From contig MTKO01000070.1 of NCBI GenBank assembly GCA_004028505.1, positions 62,001 through 126,000 of the forward strand: DNA of 64,000 nt. The letters run 5' to 3'. The notes under the pieces were generated by a model, which saw only the letters and a program-made list of their open reading frames with translations, ran no database searches and had not been told where the DNA came from. This document shows positions 7,815 to 18,496 of this stretch, in pieces. The first letter of the stretch is position 1. Each line of letters begins with the position of its first letter. Made by a program: the position numbers and the translations under genes. This DNA is from Candidatus Electrothrix aarhusensis (GTDB lineage Bacteria > Desulfobacterota > Desulfobulbia > Desulfobulbales > Desulfobulbaceae).

Positions 7815-8102
7815 ATGAGCAAAACTACAACTACTCGTTTTGATATCGCGGAACATCTTAGAACACCAGAAGAAATGGCAACCTATCTTGAGGCGGCTGT
7901 TGAGGAAGCAGATGGGGATGTGGCGTTTTTCACTAATGCGTTGGATGATATTGTCCGCGCACAAGGGCAGGAAGAACTTGGTGCAGATTTTATGTCCTTG
8001 GCAGGTCTCTGGCAGGGCAGGGGTGTCACTCAAGACATAATCCATAAGAAAGCATGGCCGAGGCAAAATAACAACCCGGAGCAATATCATGGAATGGGCT
8101 GA
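7815..8102 (+). pseudogene. Truncated addiction-module antidote-like protein (HigA/TIGR02684-like N-terminus)
   Basis: The first 65 residues (TRFDIAEHLRTPEEMATYL, then ALDDIVRAQGQEELG) match the start of the antidote family whose members continue into a DNA-binding helix-turn-helix. Here the helix-turn-helix is replaced by unrelated sequence from about residue 70, so the gene looks broken. No toxin gene of the HigB type is present upstream. It overlaps the start of the following Uma2 gene by 14 bp. Confidence 0.5.
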
Positions 8103-8556
8103 AGTCATCAACAACCCGCTACTCCAAAACCTCCCCTTCAAGATCGAACTGAACCGCTTCGGTAAAATCCTCATGACCCCAGCCTCCAATCAACACGGAC
8201 GCATCCAGGGCCGTATGGCGGCAAACCTTATCAATAAGCTCCCCAACGGTGAGGTCATCACGGAATGCTCTATCCAAACCTCGGAGGGAGTCAAGGTGGC
8301 CGATGTGGTTTGGGCCTCGGATGAGTTCATCCAGACCTTTGCCTATGAAACCCCGTACCCTAATGCCCCGGAAATCTGCATTGAGATCGTCTCCCCGTCA
8401 AATTTTAAGGCGGAAATGACCGGCAAGGTGGAGCTCTATCTGGCAAAGGGTGCGCAGGAAGTCTGGGTGATATACGAGGGCGGCAAAATCACGACCTACA
8501 GCCATGTCGGGGAAATAGAAAAAAGCGCACTCGCCCCTGATGCGCAGAACCTGTAA
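8089..8556 (+). CDS. Uma2 (DUF820) family putative endonuclease
   Basis: 155 residues with the family pattern: RFGKILMTPASNQHGRIQGRM, VADVVWAS, PEICIEIVSPSN, the acidic/Lys positions KAEMTGKVELYLAKGAQEVWVI, and a C-terminal beta strand. Uma2 proteins have a PD-(D/E)XK restriction-endonuclease fold and occur in large numbers in some genomes, with no clear physiological role. The ATG at 8089 lies within the end of the antitoxin remnant. Confidence 0.8.
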   Translation: MEWAEVINNPLLQNLPFKIELNRFGKILMTPASNQHGRIQGRMAANLINKLPNGEVITECSIQTSEGVKVADVVWASDEFIQTFAYETPYPNAPEICIEIVSPSNFKAEMTGKVELYLAKGAQEVWVIYEGGKITTYSHVGEIEKSALAPDAQNL

Positions 8557-8571
8557 GGACACTTCAAGACA

Positions 8572-9719
8572 ATGCAGCTCCAAGAACTGATCAACCAAGA
8601 ACGACTCGCCCAGACCTTTATCCAGCTCTGTGAAACCGATAGCCCATCCCGTAAAGAAGGCGGATGGCAGCCCTGGTCATGGAAATGCTCTGCGCCCTTG
8701 GTGCGGAACCACCCTTTGAAGATGATTCCGCCGCAGCAACCGGCTCGGAATGTGGTAACCTGATCTTCCGCTTTGAGGGTGACCCGAACCAGGAACCGCT
8801 GTTCTTCAATTGCCATTTGGACACTGTGGAGCCCTGTCTCGGTATCAAGGTGGTGCGTAAGGATGATATCTTTACCAGCCTGGGTGAGACCATTCTGGGG
8901 AGTGACGATAAATCCGGTATTGCCGCCATGATTGAGGCCTTGACCGTGCTGCGGGAAAATAAGCTGCCCCATGCGCCAATGGACTTTGTTTTCACCACCT
9001 GTGAAGAGATCGGGCTGCTCGGAGCCAAGGCTCTTAATCCTGAACATATCCGGGCGAAGATGGGCTATTCCCTGGATTCCACTGGATTCGGCAGGGTGAT
9101 TATCGGCGCACCGGCTGCCAATCGGTTCCGTATTACCGTCAAAGGGGTGGCGGCCCATGCTGGCTTAAATCCAGAGCAAGGCATTAATGCTCTTGTCTTG
9201 GCTGGTCAGGCCCTTGCAGCGGCTCCCTGTGGCAGGATCGATGAAGAAACCACAGCCAATTTCGGGACGATTCAGGGTGGTGCCGCCTCCAACATCGTTG
9301 CGGAAGAGGTCAGTATTGTGGGCGAGGTGCGTAGTCATTCCCCGGAAAAATTGGATCGCCTGACCGCTGAGATCGAACAGGCCTTTTCACGGGTGATTGA
9401 GGAATGGAGCGACCTTTCAGGCAAGGCCCGTGGCGTACCGGAGCTTGATTTTCGGGCGGAACAGGATTTTCCGGCCATGCAGCTCTCGGCTGAGGATGCA
9501 GTTATTCAGCGACTTGATGCGGCGGCTGCCCGTATTAATATCCACATGGAGCATGAGATTGCTGGCGGCGGCAGTGATGCCAATATTTTTAACGGCTGCG
9601 GCCTGCCCACAGCCATTATCGCTACCGGCATGACCCATGTCCATTCCACGGATGAACAGGTCAGTCTTGAGGATATGACCAATTTGACCGCCTTGCTGCT
9701 GGCACTTGTCAGCAGCTGA
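8572..9719 (+). CDS. M20-family metallopeptidase (PepT-like), interrupted by one frameshift
   Basis: The N-terminal part (LINQERLAQTFIQLCETDSPS) starts at 8572; the frame must change near 8662 to continue as MAALVMEMLCALG and on to the end. M20 ligands are all present: FFNCHLDTVEP (His, Asp), LGSDDKSGIAA (Asp), TCEEIGLLGA (Glu-Glu), YSLDSTG (Asp) and THVHSTDEQ (His). These enzymes use two Zn ions to hydrolyse di- or tripeptides, or acylated amino acids. Length after repair is about 382 residues, normal for the family. One lost base is the simplest explanation. Confidence 0.8.
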
Positions 9720-9747
9720 AAAAAGCGCTTTTTTTCAATGCAGGATC

Positions 9748-9842
9748 GTAGGGGCATGGTCCCTGTGCCTGCCCGTTTATTATACCGTCGTTTATACTGC
9801 CGCACGGGAACGTTCAGGGCGAACACAGGGGTTCACCCCTAC
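9748..9842. repeat. Interspersed inverted repeat with GTAGGGG / CCCCTAC ends
   Basis: A 95-bp intergenic unit begins GTAGGGGC and ends with the inverted GGTTCACCCCTAC, with GCCC/GGGC pairs inside. A shorter relative occurs at 26440-26501. It resembles REP/MITE-like palindromes common in bacterial genomes. Confidence 0.5.
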
Positions 9843-9876
9843 AACGCCCTGCATACTATTTATTATCAGAAAAAAT

Positions 9877-11223
9877 ATGTCAGTCATAATAGAGCAGGAT
9901 CAGAGAGTAAAAGAAGCTCAGCGTACCAGAGGTACTGTATATGCCAGGGGCACCATAGGGCAAGATGATGTCTTTCTTCAGCGTATTCCTGATGCGGTGT
10001 ATCAAGAGATAGTCGACACCTTTTCCGAGCAATATCATTTTTGCAATGGTCTGGAGAACGGTGGTAGGATGCGGATTGCCAATTATTTTGTCGGCATCAG
10101 CGCAGGCTTAGTACACAGTTTCAACCAATTTATTGCGACGATTGAACAGGAAGCAACAGATGACCGGTTGCCAGCCTTTCAGGTGCCTAACGGTTTTGCC
10201 CCGCAAAAAGAAAATCTCCTGCCTACGGAACAGGGGGGCGGATTCTCGATGGGTAGCTTTGATATGGCCGTGACTGATGATGGCCTGCGCAATATCGAAC
10301 CCCAGGCTGTTGCCACTTATCCTGTCAGTGCCGCTTTGCTCAACAGGATGCTGTTGCAGCATCTTCCTGATGTTGAGCAGGCTGATAAGGCTTTTCTCTT
10401 TGCAGACGGCCCGCAGAAGGACTGGGATGACTTTCAGCAAGTCTACCAGAAAATGCTGGGGGGCGAACAGGGCGAGCGGGTTGTGCTCACGGACAGGAAG
10501 GTGCAGGAGCAAAAAACTAATTTTGAGTTCTATGCAACCCAAAAAGAGCTTGGCCTCTCTGTTGATATTGTTGATGTGGAGGATTTTTTTGAGCAGGACA
10601 GAGAGCTGTACTATACCAACTCTGCTGGTCAGCCGGTAAGGGTAACCCGCCTGTACAATAGGATTATCTTGGCCGATGCCCTGTTTTTGGAAAATTACCC
10701 GGAAGGATCGTCCTGGCAGTATTGTTTTGATAAACGATATGAGGGCTTGCAGCTTGTCAATCATCCGATCAAACAGTTTGAGGTCTCTAAGCGGCTTGCT
10801 CCGTATATCGAGCACCCCTTGAATCCGACCAGTTATGAATTGGCTGAGGTGGCCTCGGCTTTTCGTCAGGGTATTTTGGCCTATGATGATTATGTCTGGA
10901 AGCATAAATGGGGGGCAGCAGGGCATCGTCTCTTTCTTTCACCGTCAGAGGAGGTCTTAGATGATCTGGCTGATGTGCTGGACGAATATATTGCCCAGAA
11001 AAAGGTGGATTATACAACTTTTATCACCGATGACGGACAGGAGAAGATTGTCGAATTACGGTTTATGACCGCTCGGCATAATGAACAGACCATAACCGTC
11101 CCTATGGCACGAATAGGGCATGTTCATCGAGATCAGGCAGGGCGTAAGTCATATAAAATTCATTTCGGTGATAATAATATGGCCGGATACGGCTTCAGTC
11201 CGGTCCTGATTTTTAATGAATAA
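9877..11223 (+). CDS. Uncharacterised protein, possible circularly permuted ATP-grasp relative
   Basis: ATG 9877 ([11 protein letters not shown]) gives 448 residues; the longer upstream frame runs through the repeat and is unlikely. I do not recognise a named family. Stretches such as [25 protein letters not shown] and [14 protein letters not shown] resemble the 'FDF...IE-N' and 'NR-I-DEL' features of circularly permuted ATP-grasp ligases. The following part, [20 protein letters not shown], could be the nucleotide-binding half. If so, it would join an amine to a carboxylate using ATP, but this is weak inference. It precedes cysK by about 50 bp on the same strand. Confidence 0.45.
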   Translation: MSVIIEQDQRVKEAQRTRGTVYARGTIGQDDVFLQRIPDAVYQEIVDTFSEQYHFCNGLENGGRMRIANYFVGISAGLVHSFNQFIATIEQEATDDRLPAFQVPNGFAPQKENLLPTEQGGGFSMGSFDMAVTDDGLRNIEPQAVATYPVSAALLNRMLLQHLPDVEQADKAFLFADGPQKDWDDFQQVYQKMLGGEQGERVVLTDRKVQEQKTNFEFYATQKELGLSVDIVDVEDFFEQDRELYYTNSAGQPVRVTRLYNRIILADALFLENYPEGSSWQYCFDKRYEGLQLVNHPIKQFEVSKRLAPYIEHPLNPTSYELAEVASAFRQGILAYDDYVWKHKWGAAGHRLFLSPSEEVLDDLADVLDEYIAQKKVDYTTFITDDGQEKIVELRFMTARHNEQTITVPMARIGHVHRDQAGRKSYKIHFGDNNMAGYGFSPVLIFNE

Positions 11224-11272
11224 TGCTCATCACGCTCTTCGGGGGCGGGACAAAAAAAGCGAGGGAAGGAAA

Positions 11273-12199
11273 ATGCGGATTTATGCAAATTTGGCAGAGA
11301 GCGTGGGCAATACCCCCTTGGTTCGTTTGGGTAGGATCGGGGTGAGCTGTGCAGCAGAGATCGTGGCAAAGCTGGAATCCGCCAATCCGCTGGGCAGTGT
11401 GAAAGATCGCATTGCCGTAGCCATGCTGGATGCCGCAGAGGCTGACGGTCTGCTTACCCCGAAAACCACTGTTATTGAGCCGACCTCCGGAAATACCGGG
11501 ATAGGGTTGGCCTTTGTCTGTGCTGCCCGTGGGTACAGACTGATCCTGACCATGCCGGAAACAATGAGTGTGGAGCGGAGAAAACTGCTGACTTACCTCG
11601 GAGCTGAGCTTGTCCTGACGCCCGGATCAGGGGGCATGAAGGGAGCCATTGCCGGTGCAGAGGGTTTGCTGCTGGACAATGAACCGAGTTGGATGCCGAA
11701 TCAGTTCGCCAATCCTGCTAATCCGGCCATGCATCAACGGACAACTGGCCCGGAGATCTGGGAACAGACCGACGGTGCAGTGGATATTTTGGTTGCCGGG
11801 GTGGGGACTGGCGGTACGCTTACCGGGACAGGTCGTTTTCTGAAAGAACAGAATCCGCAGATTCATATTGTGGCTGTGGAACCTGCTGATTCACCGGTGC
11901 TGTCCGGCGGCAAGCCAGGGCCGCATAAGATTCAGGGGATCGGGGCCGGGTTTGTGCCGGAAAATTTGGATCAGACGCTCATTGATGAGGTGGTGCAGGT
12001 CGGCAATGAGGAGGCTTTCCAGGCAGCCCGTCGCCTTGCTCGACAGGAGGGGATCCTTTGCGGGATATCCTCGGGTGCAGCTGTAGCGGCAGCCCTGAAA
12101 ATCGGGAGCAGGAAAGAAAACCAAGGCAAGCAGATCGTGGTGATGCTGCCGGATACGGGTGAGCGTTATCTCAGTACGGAGCTGATGGAATCAGCTTGA
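11273..12199 (+). CDS. cysK: Cysteine synthase A (O-acetylserine sulfhydrylase)
   Basis: 308 residues. [10 protein letters not shown], the PLP lysine in [11 protein letters not shown], the substrate loop [10 protein letters not shown], phosphate-binding [10 protein letters not shown] and the C-terminal [10 protein letters not shown] are all present. It makes cysteine from O-acetylserine and sulfide with PLP. ATG 11273 follows GGAAGGA by 2-3 nt; the in-frame upstream ATG overlaps the previous gene and is less likely. Convergent with the REC-HisKA gene downstream. Confidence 0.92.
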   Translation: MRIYANLAESVGNTPLVRLGRIGVSCAAEIVAKLESANPLGSVKDRIAVAMLDAAEADGLLTPKTTVIEPTSGNTGIGLAFVCAARGYRLILTMPETMSVERRKLLTYLGAELVLTPGSGGMKGAIAGAEGLLLDNEPSWMPNQFANPANPAMHQRTTGPEIWEQTDGAVDILVAGVGTGGTLTGTGRFLKEQNPQIHIVAVEPADSPVLSGGKPGPHKIQGIGAGFVPENLDQTLIDEVVQVGNEEAFQAARRLARQEGILCGISSGAAVAAALKIGSRKENQGKQIVVMLPDTGERYLSTELMESA

Positions 12200-12250
12200 G
12201 TAGCCTGATTATTTCCAGAGAGAGGAAAGAGGGAGGAAGATTTGTGCGTT

Positions 12251-12870
12251 TCAGTATTCCTCTTTCTCCTCCTTGATGGTCGAAACCTTCAGAAGATCAT
12301 TGACCTGCCCCAGCATTTTCGACGCTGCATCATGGATAGCATCAAGGTGTTTATCCTGGTCTTGACGCATTTCAGGAAAATTTTCATCTGTCAGCAGCTC
12401 AGACATGGTGATAATGAAACCCAGAGGATTTTTGAGGTCATGGGCCGCTACCCGCAAAAAACGATCTTTGAGGTGGTCAAGTTCGAGTAGACGATCATTG
12501 GCCTCCACAAGACGTTTGCCCACTGCTATGCGGCTTTGTAGTTCGCCGACGTGAACCGGTTTGCTGAGAAAATCGTGCGCCCCTTGATCAAGGGCATGGA
12601 TGGCATCCTCTTTATCTGATTTGCAGGTCAGCAGGATAGTGTAGGTTAGCTGGTTATTGGGTTTATCCTGAAGCCGGGAGCATATTTCAACCCCGTCAAG
12701 ACCAGGCATCATCCAGTCCAGCACCGCTATTCGAGGCGGATTCTTGCTGCGGAGAAAGGTCATCGCCTCAAGCCGTCTCTGGCCTCAATGACTGTATAAC
12801 CCCACTTTAGCACACAAGTCTTGAGCAAGGTCCTGGTTGATAGCTCGTCGTCTGCGATGAGAAGTTTCAT
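12251..12870 (-). CDS. Receiver plus HisKA dimerisation domain protein lacking an ATPase domain, one frameshift
   Basis: The start at 12870 gives MKLLIADDELSTRTLL, the receiver N-terminus with the acidic pair; a frameshift near 12772 joins it to MTFLRSKNPPRIAVLDWMMPGLDG (phosphoacceptor Asp) and LSKPVHVGEL (conserved Lys-Pro). After the receiver comes a HisKA-type helical hairpin with the H-box RVAAHDLKNPLGF. The protein stops about 50 residues later, with no HATPase_c domain. It could be a phosphotransfer relay or a remnant of a hybrid kinase. No partner kinase is adjacent. Confidence 0.65.
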
Positions 12871-13142
12871 TGCATTGTATAGAGATATTGGTTACGGGGC
12901 GAAGTCAAGGGGGCAGGGATCTCTGCCAACACTCCACTTCCTTACAGATTTTCGATAACAGAAAGTACAATAGATACTGTAAAGGAAGCATATTGCCAAG
13001 TCAATAAGAAGAAAAAGGAGAACAGAAGCTCTGGTCTGCAAGATATTGACTTTTGACAGAAGCAGCTGGTTATGATACCTTCTCCTAACATTTTTGAGAA
13101 GTTTGTTACGAAGGACAAAAAATAGACGTTGTGTGCCACCTT

Positions 13143-14096
13143 ATGGAAAAGAAAAAACGTGTCTCTGTTGTTATCCCTGCCTATAATCATGAGCGATTCA
13201 TTGGCCCGGCTGTGGATTCTGTTCTTAATCAGACGTGGGAGAATCTGGAGCTGATCGTGGTTGATGACGGGTCCACTGATGGGACCGGTGATATAGTCAA
13301 ATCTTATAGCGATCCCCGTTTATCCTATTATTATCAGGAAAATCAGGATGCCTTTAATACCATCAATCGGGGCATGGGACTGGCCAAAGGCGAGTATATC
13401 ACGATCCTCAATTCTGATGATATCTATACTACGGATCGGCTAGAAAAACTCGTTGCCATCCAGCAGGAAAGCAATGCTGCCTGTTTGTTTACCGATGTTC
13501 TTCCGATCTCAGATGCAGGCACGGTGTTCACAGACCCGGATTTTGGTTGGAATATCTGGCATCGAAAAAACAGGGTGTGGTTTTTTGCCTGCGGGGATTT
13601 GTATACAGCTTTTCTTAAAGGCAATTTCATGGTGACCACCTCAAATATGTTCATGACCGCAGAGGCCGTGCAGCGGGTTGGAAAATTTTCTGCTCTGCGC
13701 TATCTCCATGATTACGATTATATTTTCAGGATGATGCTGGCCTTTCCCGGTCAGGTGCGATATGTAGACGATGAGCAGCTCCTTTATTATCGTATCCATG
13801 ACGGCAACACCTTGGGCGAGGCAGCAATCACCGGGCGGCAGCAGGATCTTGAGGTGATTCAAAAATACATGCTGGCCGCCCTGCCGGACAAGCAGAGACG
13901 TATCGCAGCTGCCGGAACAGGACGTTTGCTGGAGCTTCGGGATGAGTTGGAACAAGTACGGAGCGACTTGTCTGGACAGGCCGAGCCCAGCGTGCGAGAG
14001 CGCTTGCATCTGTTGCTCTTGGCAATCAAATACAAGTTGCGCAAAAAACTGCATCAATATTTGGATAATTTTAGAGAGTTAATGCAAGGGAGGTAG
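13143..14096 (+). CDS. Glycosyltransferase family 2
   Basis: 317 residues. A GT-A domain shows VSVVIPAYNHERF, ELIVVDDGSTDGT and the metal/sugar-nucleotide motif ILNSDDIY. Then comes LHDYDYIFRMM in the acceptor region and a basic helical C-terminus. It transfers a sugar from a nucleotide donor, probably to a polysaccharide under synthesis, given the downstream GT4, MBOAT and AlgJ-like genes. ATG 13143 is preferred over a GTG four codons upstream. It ends 4 bp before glpD. Confidence 0.85.
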   Translation: MEKKKRVSVVIPAYNHERFIGPAVDSVLNQTWENLELIVVDDGSTDGTGDIVKSYSDPRLSYYYQENQDAFNTINRGMGLAKGEYITILNSDDIYTTDRLEKLVAIQQESNAACLFTDVLPISDAGTVFTDPDFGWNIWHRKNRVWFFACGDLYTAFLKGNFMVTTSNMFMTAEAVQRVGKFSALRYLHDYDYIFRMMLAFPGQVRYVDDEQLLYYRIHDGNTLGEAAITGRQQDLEVIQKYMLAALPDKQRRIAAAGTGRLLELRDELEQVRSDLSGQAEPSVRERLHLLLLAIKYKLRKKLHQYLDNFRELMQGR

Positions 14097-14100
14097 GGAT

Positions 14101-15804
14101 ATGCAGCGGCAAGAACATCTTCAGCGATTGAAGGAACAGCAGTTTGATATCCTGGTCATCGGCGGTGGCATCACCGGTGCCTGTATTGCCCATGATGCGG
14201 CCTTGCGCGGTTTTTCCGTAGCCTTGATTGAACGCCGCGATTTCGGCGGTTTTACCTCGTCCGCCTCTTCAAAATTACTTCATGGCGGTATTCGTTACCT
14301 GCCCAAAGGTCAGGTCTGGAAAGTACGGGAATCCGGGCGTGAGCAGATGATTTTTCAGCGGCTCGCACCTCATCTCGTGCGTTGGCGTCCTTTTCTGATT
14401 CCGACAGAGCATGGGCTGAGCCTCACCAAGGGGGCCTGGGCCCTCAAGATAGCAATGAAGATCTACGGCCTTTGTCATTTCGGACTGAAGAATTTGCTGG
14501 ATAATCCTGCTCGACAACCGCCGCAGGGAGAATTTTTTGATGTTGAGGCCGCCTTGGACGTGGCCCCCCAGTTGAGCAGTGTTGATCGGTTGAGCGGTGC
14601 TCAGGTACTCTTTGAATCACATATGCACAGTTCCGAGCGGATGACTCTGGGCTTTCTCAAGACTGCTGTTAGCAATGGGGCAGCCATTGCCAATTATCTG
14701 GAGGCAGAGCAGTATCTCACTGCACAGGGTAGAATTGAGGGCGTAGCTGTGCGCGATACCTTGACAGATGAACAATTTTCTGTGCGGGCACGTCTGACCA
14801 TTAATTCGGCTGGTCCGGCGACCCAGGCCTGAATCGTTCGGTGCCGGGTCTCCAGCTTCGCCTGCAAAAAGAGCTCACCGGCTTTGCACGGGGCGTCCAT
14901 ATGGTGACCCGTCAGGTCCACCCGGAATATGCAATGGCCCTGAGCACACCTGAGAAAACCGAGGGCTTTGTCACTCGGGGCGGACGCCATTTTTTCATCA
15001 TTCCTTGGCGAGGACGTTCCCTGATTGGCACCACCAATGTACCCTTTAAGGAACATTTGATCAGGTCAAAGTGACACAGAAAGATATTGATGATTTCCTC
15101 CTTGATATTAATGAGGCCCTGCCAGACCTCCATCTGACCCGCCAGGATGTGCATTATGCTTATACCGGCCTCTATCCGCTGATTGTCCGCAAGATTGAAG
15201 AGGATAAATATCAGGGAACCGGTGAGTATCAGCTGGTGGATCATGAAGTAACCGATGGTGCTCCCGGACTCGTCACTGCACTGGGAGCCAAATTTACCAC
15301 GGCCAGGAATGTGGCGGAAAAGACTGTGGATCTGGCTGCAAAAAAGTTCACGGAGCAGAAGAAGCCTTCTTGTACGATTTCAACGCCCCTGCTGGAGGGT
15401 ACTATTGCTGACCTGCCCGCTTTTGTTGAGGAGAAGCAGGAGCAGTACAAAAGCCTGCTTTCTGGTGAGGAGGTGGAACATCTGATTCGCTATCATGGTG
15501 CTGAAATTGATCGGGTCATGGCCTTGGCTGCTGACCAGCCTGAACTCCTCCAACCCCTCTCGCCAGACCTTGCCAGCCTTGCAGTAGATGTCCTGTACGC
15601 TGTGCAGGAAGAAATGGCCATGAGCCTAGATGATGTCTTCTTTCGCCGTACCGGGGCCGGGACCATTGGTCAGCCTGACGAGACCGCCTTAGAGCAGGCC
15701 GCCTCTATCATGCTACCGAACTTGGTTGGACTGCGCAGCAAAAGGAGGAGGAAAAGAACAAGGTCCTTGCCTGTTATGTCTATGAGGGAAGTAGTAGAAA
15801 ATGA
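14101..15804 (+). CDS. glpD: FAD-dependent glycerol-3-phosphate dehydrogenase, interrupted by three frameshifts
   Basis: FAD-binding VIGGGITGACIAHDAALRG, SSASSKLLHGGIRYL, then RGRSLIGTTNVPF, GGRHFFIIPWRG, LVTALGAKFTTAR and the C-terminal helical domain are all present but in three frames. The joins fall near 14830, 15066 (CATTTGAT where CAT TTT GAT is expected) and 15735. After repair it ends ...YEGSSRK with TGA at 15802-15804, overlapping the next ATG by 4 bp. It oxidises glycerol-3-phosphate to dihydroxyacetone phosphate and passes electrons to quinone. The repaired length (about 567 residues) is normal, which argues for sequencing indels. Confidence 0.8.
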
Positions 15805-17039
15805 TCAGGCCGGGGGGAGGGCAGAGGGCAACCGTGCTGCATATTGCACCCACACCGTTTTTTGCTGATCGAGGGTGCCACATCCGGATTCGTAATGAGG
15901 TTGAAGCCCTCCGGCACTATCCGTATCGGCTCATCGTCTGTACCTATCATCATGGTCATGATGTTGAGGACATTGATATCCGACGTATCCCTGCTGTGCC
16001 GGGCTATATCAAACTGGATGCAGGTTATTCGCCCTTTCGTTTTCTTGCAGATTTTTTCCTCTTCTTTCTTGTTCTTAAAACCGTCTGGCAGGAACGTCCG
16101 ACCCTGCTCCACTGCCACCTCCATGAAGGTGCCCTGATAGGCTGGGCTGTTAAAATTTGCCTGTTTTGGCGAAAGATGCGGGTGCTAATGGATATGCAGG
16201 GCAGTCTTTCCGGGGAGCTTGCTGCCTATAAGACCTTTGAGTCCTGTGGCCCGTTTTCTTTTCTCCTGAGCTTTTTTCGGGCCATTGAAGGCCTCATCTG
16301 CCGAATGCCGGATTTCTTTTTTTGCTCTTCCCGACAGAGTTGTCAGGTACTGGAAAAAGAGTTTAAGGTCTCTCCTGAGAAGATTCTGCTGCTTCAGGAT
16401 GTTGTTCCTGATGTTTTTTTCGAAACAGCTCCCCAACAGGTCGTTCAAAAAAAACGCTTTCAGGATATGATTCCTCAAGATAAGCAGGTCATTCTCTATA
16501 CCGGTTCCTTATTGCCCGGAAAGGGGATTCAGCATATTCTGGAAGCCATGACAGCCCTCTGCGCTGAACGTGATGATCTTTTCTTTGTTCTGGTCGGCTA
16601 TCCCTTGGAGGGCGCAGAACAGTATGTCCGGCAGCATCAGCTGGAGCAATTCTGCCTGTTACCGGGTCAGGTCGCTTATTGTGATCTGAGTGACTGGTTG
16701 GCATTAGGGGATCTTGCTCTTGAGCCCAAGGAAGCGGATTCCGGCGAGGCTAGTGGGAAATTACTTCATTATATGGCTGCTGGGCTGCCGGTGGTTTGCT
16801 TTGCCACAGAGAATAATCAAAAAATGCTCGGGGAAGCCGGGTATTACGCCCCCTCCTACGACGGGCAGGGACTAGCTGCCGGGATAAAAGCTGCCCTTGC
16901 TGAGGGTGAACGGGCTTGCAAGAAGGGGGAGCAGGGAAGGAAAGTCGTCAGTGCGCAGTATTCTTCAGCAGCGGCAGGGCAACTTCTCCATGAGGTGTAT
17001 GGGCGGTTTATCAAACCGTTAAGCAGAGATTCAGCCTAA
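15801..17039 (+). CDS. Glycosyltransferase family 4
   Basis: 412 residues with two Rossmann-like halves (GT-B). N-terminal IAPTPFFADRGCHIRIRNEVEAL binds acceptor; the C-terminal half has VILYTGSLLPGKGIQHIL, LVGYPL and the donor-binding ALEPKEADSGEASGKLLHYMAAGLPVV, including the E-x7-E-like segment. The ATGA overlap with glpD implies co-translation. Its place before the MBOAT gene suggests a role in assembling the polysaccharide that is then acetylated. Sugar specificity cannot be read. Confidence 0.85.
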   Translation: MIRPGGGQRATVLHIAPTPFFADRGCHIRIRNEVEALRHYPYRLIVCTYHHGHDVEDIDIRRIPAVPGYIKLDAGYSPFRFLADFFLFFLVLKTVWQERPTLLHCHLHEGALIGWAVKICLFWRKMRVLMDMQGSLSGELAAYKTFESCGPFSFLLSFFRAIEGLICRMPDFFFCSSRQSCQVLEKEFKVSPEKILLLQDVVPDVFFETAPQQVVQKKRFQDMIPQDKQVILYTGSLLPGKGIQHILEAMTALCAERDDLFFVLVGYPLEGAEQYVRQHQLEQFCLLPGQVAYCDLSDWLALGDLALEPKEADSGEASGKLLHYMAAGLPVVCFATENNQKMLGEAGYYAPSYDGQGLAAGIKAALAEGERACKKGEQGRKVVSAQYSSAAAGQLLHEVYGRFIKPLSRDSA

Positions 17040-17049
17040 CATAACCGAT

Positions 17050-18492
17050 ATGGTTTTCAGCTCTATTACATTTCTCTTTTTTTTCCTTCCTGTTTTCCTG
17101 CTAGGTTACCTCTGTGTCGGTAAAAGAGGGCGTAACCTCTTTTTACTTTTAGCGAGTCTTTTCTTCTACCTTTGGGGCGAGCAGCTTTTTGTGCTTGTTA
17201 TGCTTGCCTCCATCGTGATGAATTATTTCTTCGGTCTTCTTTTGGATCAGGATGGAATACAGGGCAGCAGGGCAGCTAAGTTCCTTTTGGCAGCGGCTCT
17301 TGTCGCTAACCTTGGTATGCTTGGTTTCTTTAAGTATGCAAACTTTGCTGTGGACAATCTCAGTCTGCTGCTCAGTTGGCGCAATATGCCCCTTATGCAC
17401 TTGCAGAAGGTGCATCTTCCTATAGGTATATCTTTCTTTACCTTTCAGGCTATGTCATATCTTATTGATTTGTATCGTCAGGAATATAAGGCGCAAAAGA
17501 ATCCTCTCTATCTTGGACTGTATATCTCCCTTTTTCCACAACTCATTGCAGGTCCCATTGTTCGCTACAGTGATATTGCGGAGCATATAAAAAAACGTAC
17601 AGTCAGTCTGCATGATTTTGCCTGCGGAGTGGAGCGTTTTATTTTCGGTTTAGGAAAAAAGATACTGATAGCCAACCCTATGGGGCTTATGGCGGATCAT
17701 ATCTTTGGTATGCAGACGGAGCTGCTGTCAACTGGGACGGCATGGCTCGGCATTATCTGTTACACCTTGCAAATTTATTTTGATTTTTCCGGGTATTCGG
17801 ATATGGCCATCGGACTTGGGCGTATGTTCGGTTTTCATTTTTTGGAAAATTTCAACTATCCGTATATCAGTCGGTCTATTCGTGAATTCTGGCGGCGCTG
17901 GCATATTTCTTTATCGACCTGGTTCAGGGATTATCTCTATATTCCCTTAGGGGGGAATCGGCACGGCAATAAAAGGACGAATTTAAACCTCTTGATAGTC
18001 TTTCTACTTTGCGGCCTTTGGCATGGTGCGAGTTGGAATTTCATCCTTTGGGGCCTGATGTACGGCTTTTTTCTGGTTGCAGAACGAGGGAAATGGGGCC
18101 GGATAGTGACTGGTATGCATCCGATCGGGCAGCATTGTTATGCCCTGCTGGTGGTGATCAATGGTTGGGTGTTTTTTCGTCATGAGCAATTAGCAGAGGC
18201 AGGCTCTTATTTTTCCGTTATGTACGGCTTTTCAGGCGCGGAGAGGATGCATCCTCGCATCAACATAGACTGTAACGCGTTATTCATCTGTTCTCTTGTG
18301 GCCGGTATTCTGCTGAGTCTTCCTCTCTACCCCCAACTCCGGACATACTGGAGGGTTCGGGCAAAAGAAAATTACCTTGCCGTCGTATCCGTACAGGTTG
18401 CAAAACTGGTGCTTACTTCGACAATTTTATTGTTTGCAGCGGGCTCAATATCTGTCGGAGCTTATAATCCTTTTATCTATTTTAGATTTTAA
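17050..18492 (+). CDS. MBOAT-family O-acyltransferase (AlgI-like)
   Basis: 480 residues with about ten hydrophobic segments. The catalytic histidine lies in CGLWHGASWNFILWG. Other family landmarks are LPIGISFFTFQAMSYLIDLYR, PQLIAGPIVRYSDI, YFDFSGYSDMAIGLGRMFG and REFWRRWHISLSTWFRDYLYIPLGG. AlgI-type proteins move acetyl groups across the inner membrane to periplasmic acetyltransferases. The next gene encodes such a partner and starts 4 bp after this stop. The start at ATG 17050 follows the GT4 stop by 10 bp. Confidence 0.93.
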   Translation: MVFSSITFLFFFLPVFLLGYLCVGKRGRNLFLLLASLFFYLWGEQLFVLVMLASIVMNYFFGLLLDQDGIQGSRAAKFLLAAALVANLGMLGFFKYANFAVDNLSLLLSWRNMPLMHLQKVHLPIGISFFTFQAMSYLIDLYRQEYKAQKNPLYLGLYISLFPQLIAGPIVRYSDIAEHIKKRTVSLHDFACGVERFIFGLGKKILIANPMGLMADHIFGMQTELLSTGTAWLGIICYTLQIYFDFSGYSDMAIGLGRMFGFHFLENFNYPYISRSIREFWRRWHISLSTWFRDYLYIPLGGNRHGNKRTNLNLLIVFLLCGLWHGASWNFILWGLMYGFFLVAERGKWGRIVTGMHPIGQHCYALLVVINGWVFFRHEQLAEAGSYFSVMYGFSGAERMHPRINIDCNALFICSLVAGILLSLPLYPQLRTYWRVRAKENYLAVVSVQVAKLVLTSTILLFAAGSISVGAYNPFIYFRF

Positions 18493-18496
18493 GATC

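Noticed and set aside
9706-9876. N-terminal extension of the ATP-grasp-like protein
   Set aside because: It would translate the GTAGGGG/CCCCTAC interspersed repeat; the ATG at 9877 is the first that begins protein-like sequence.
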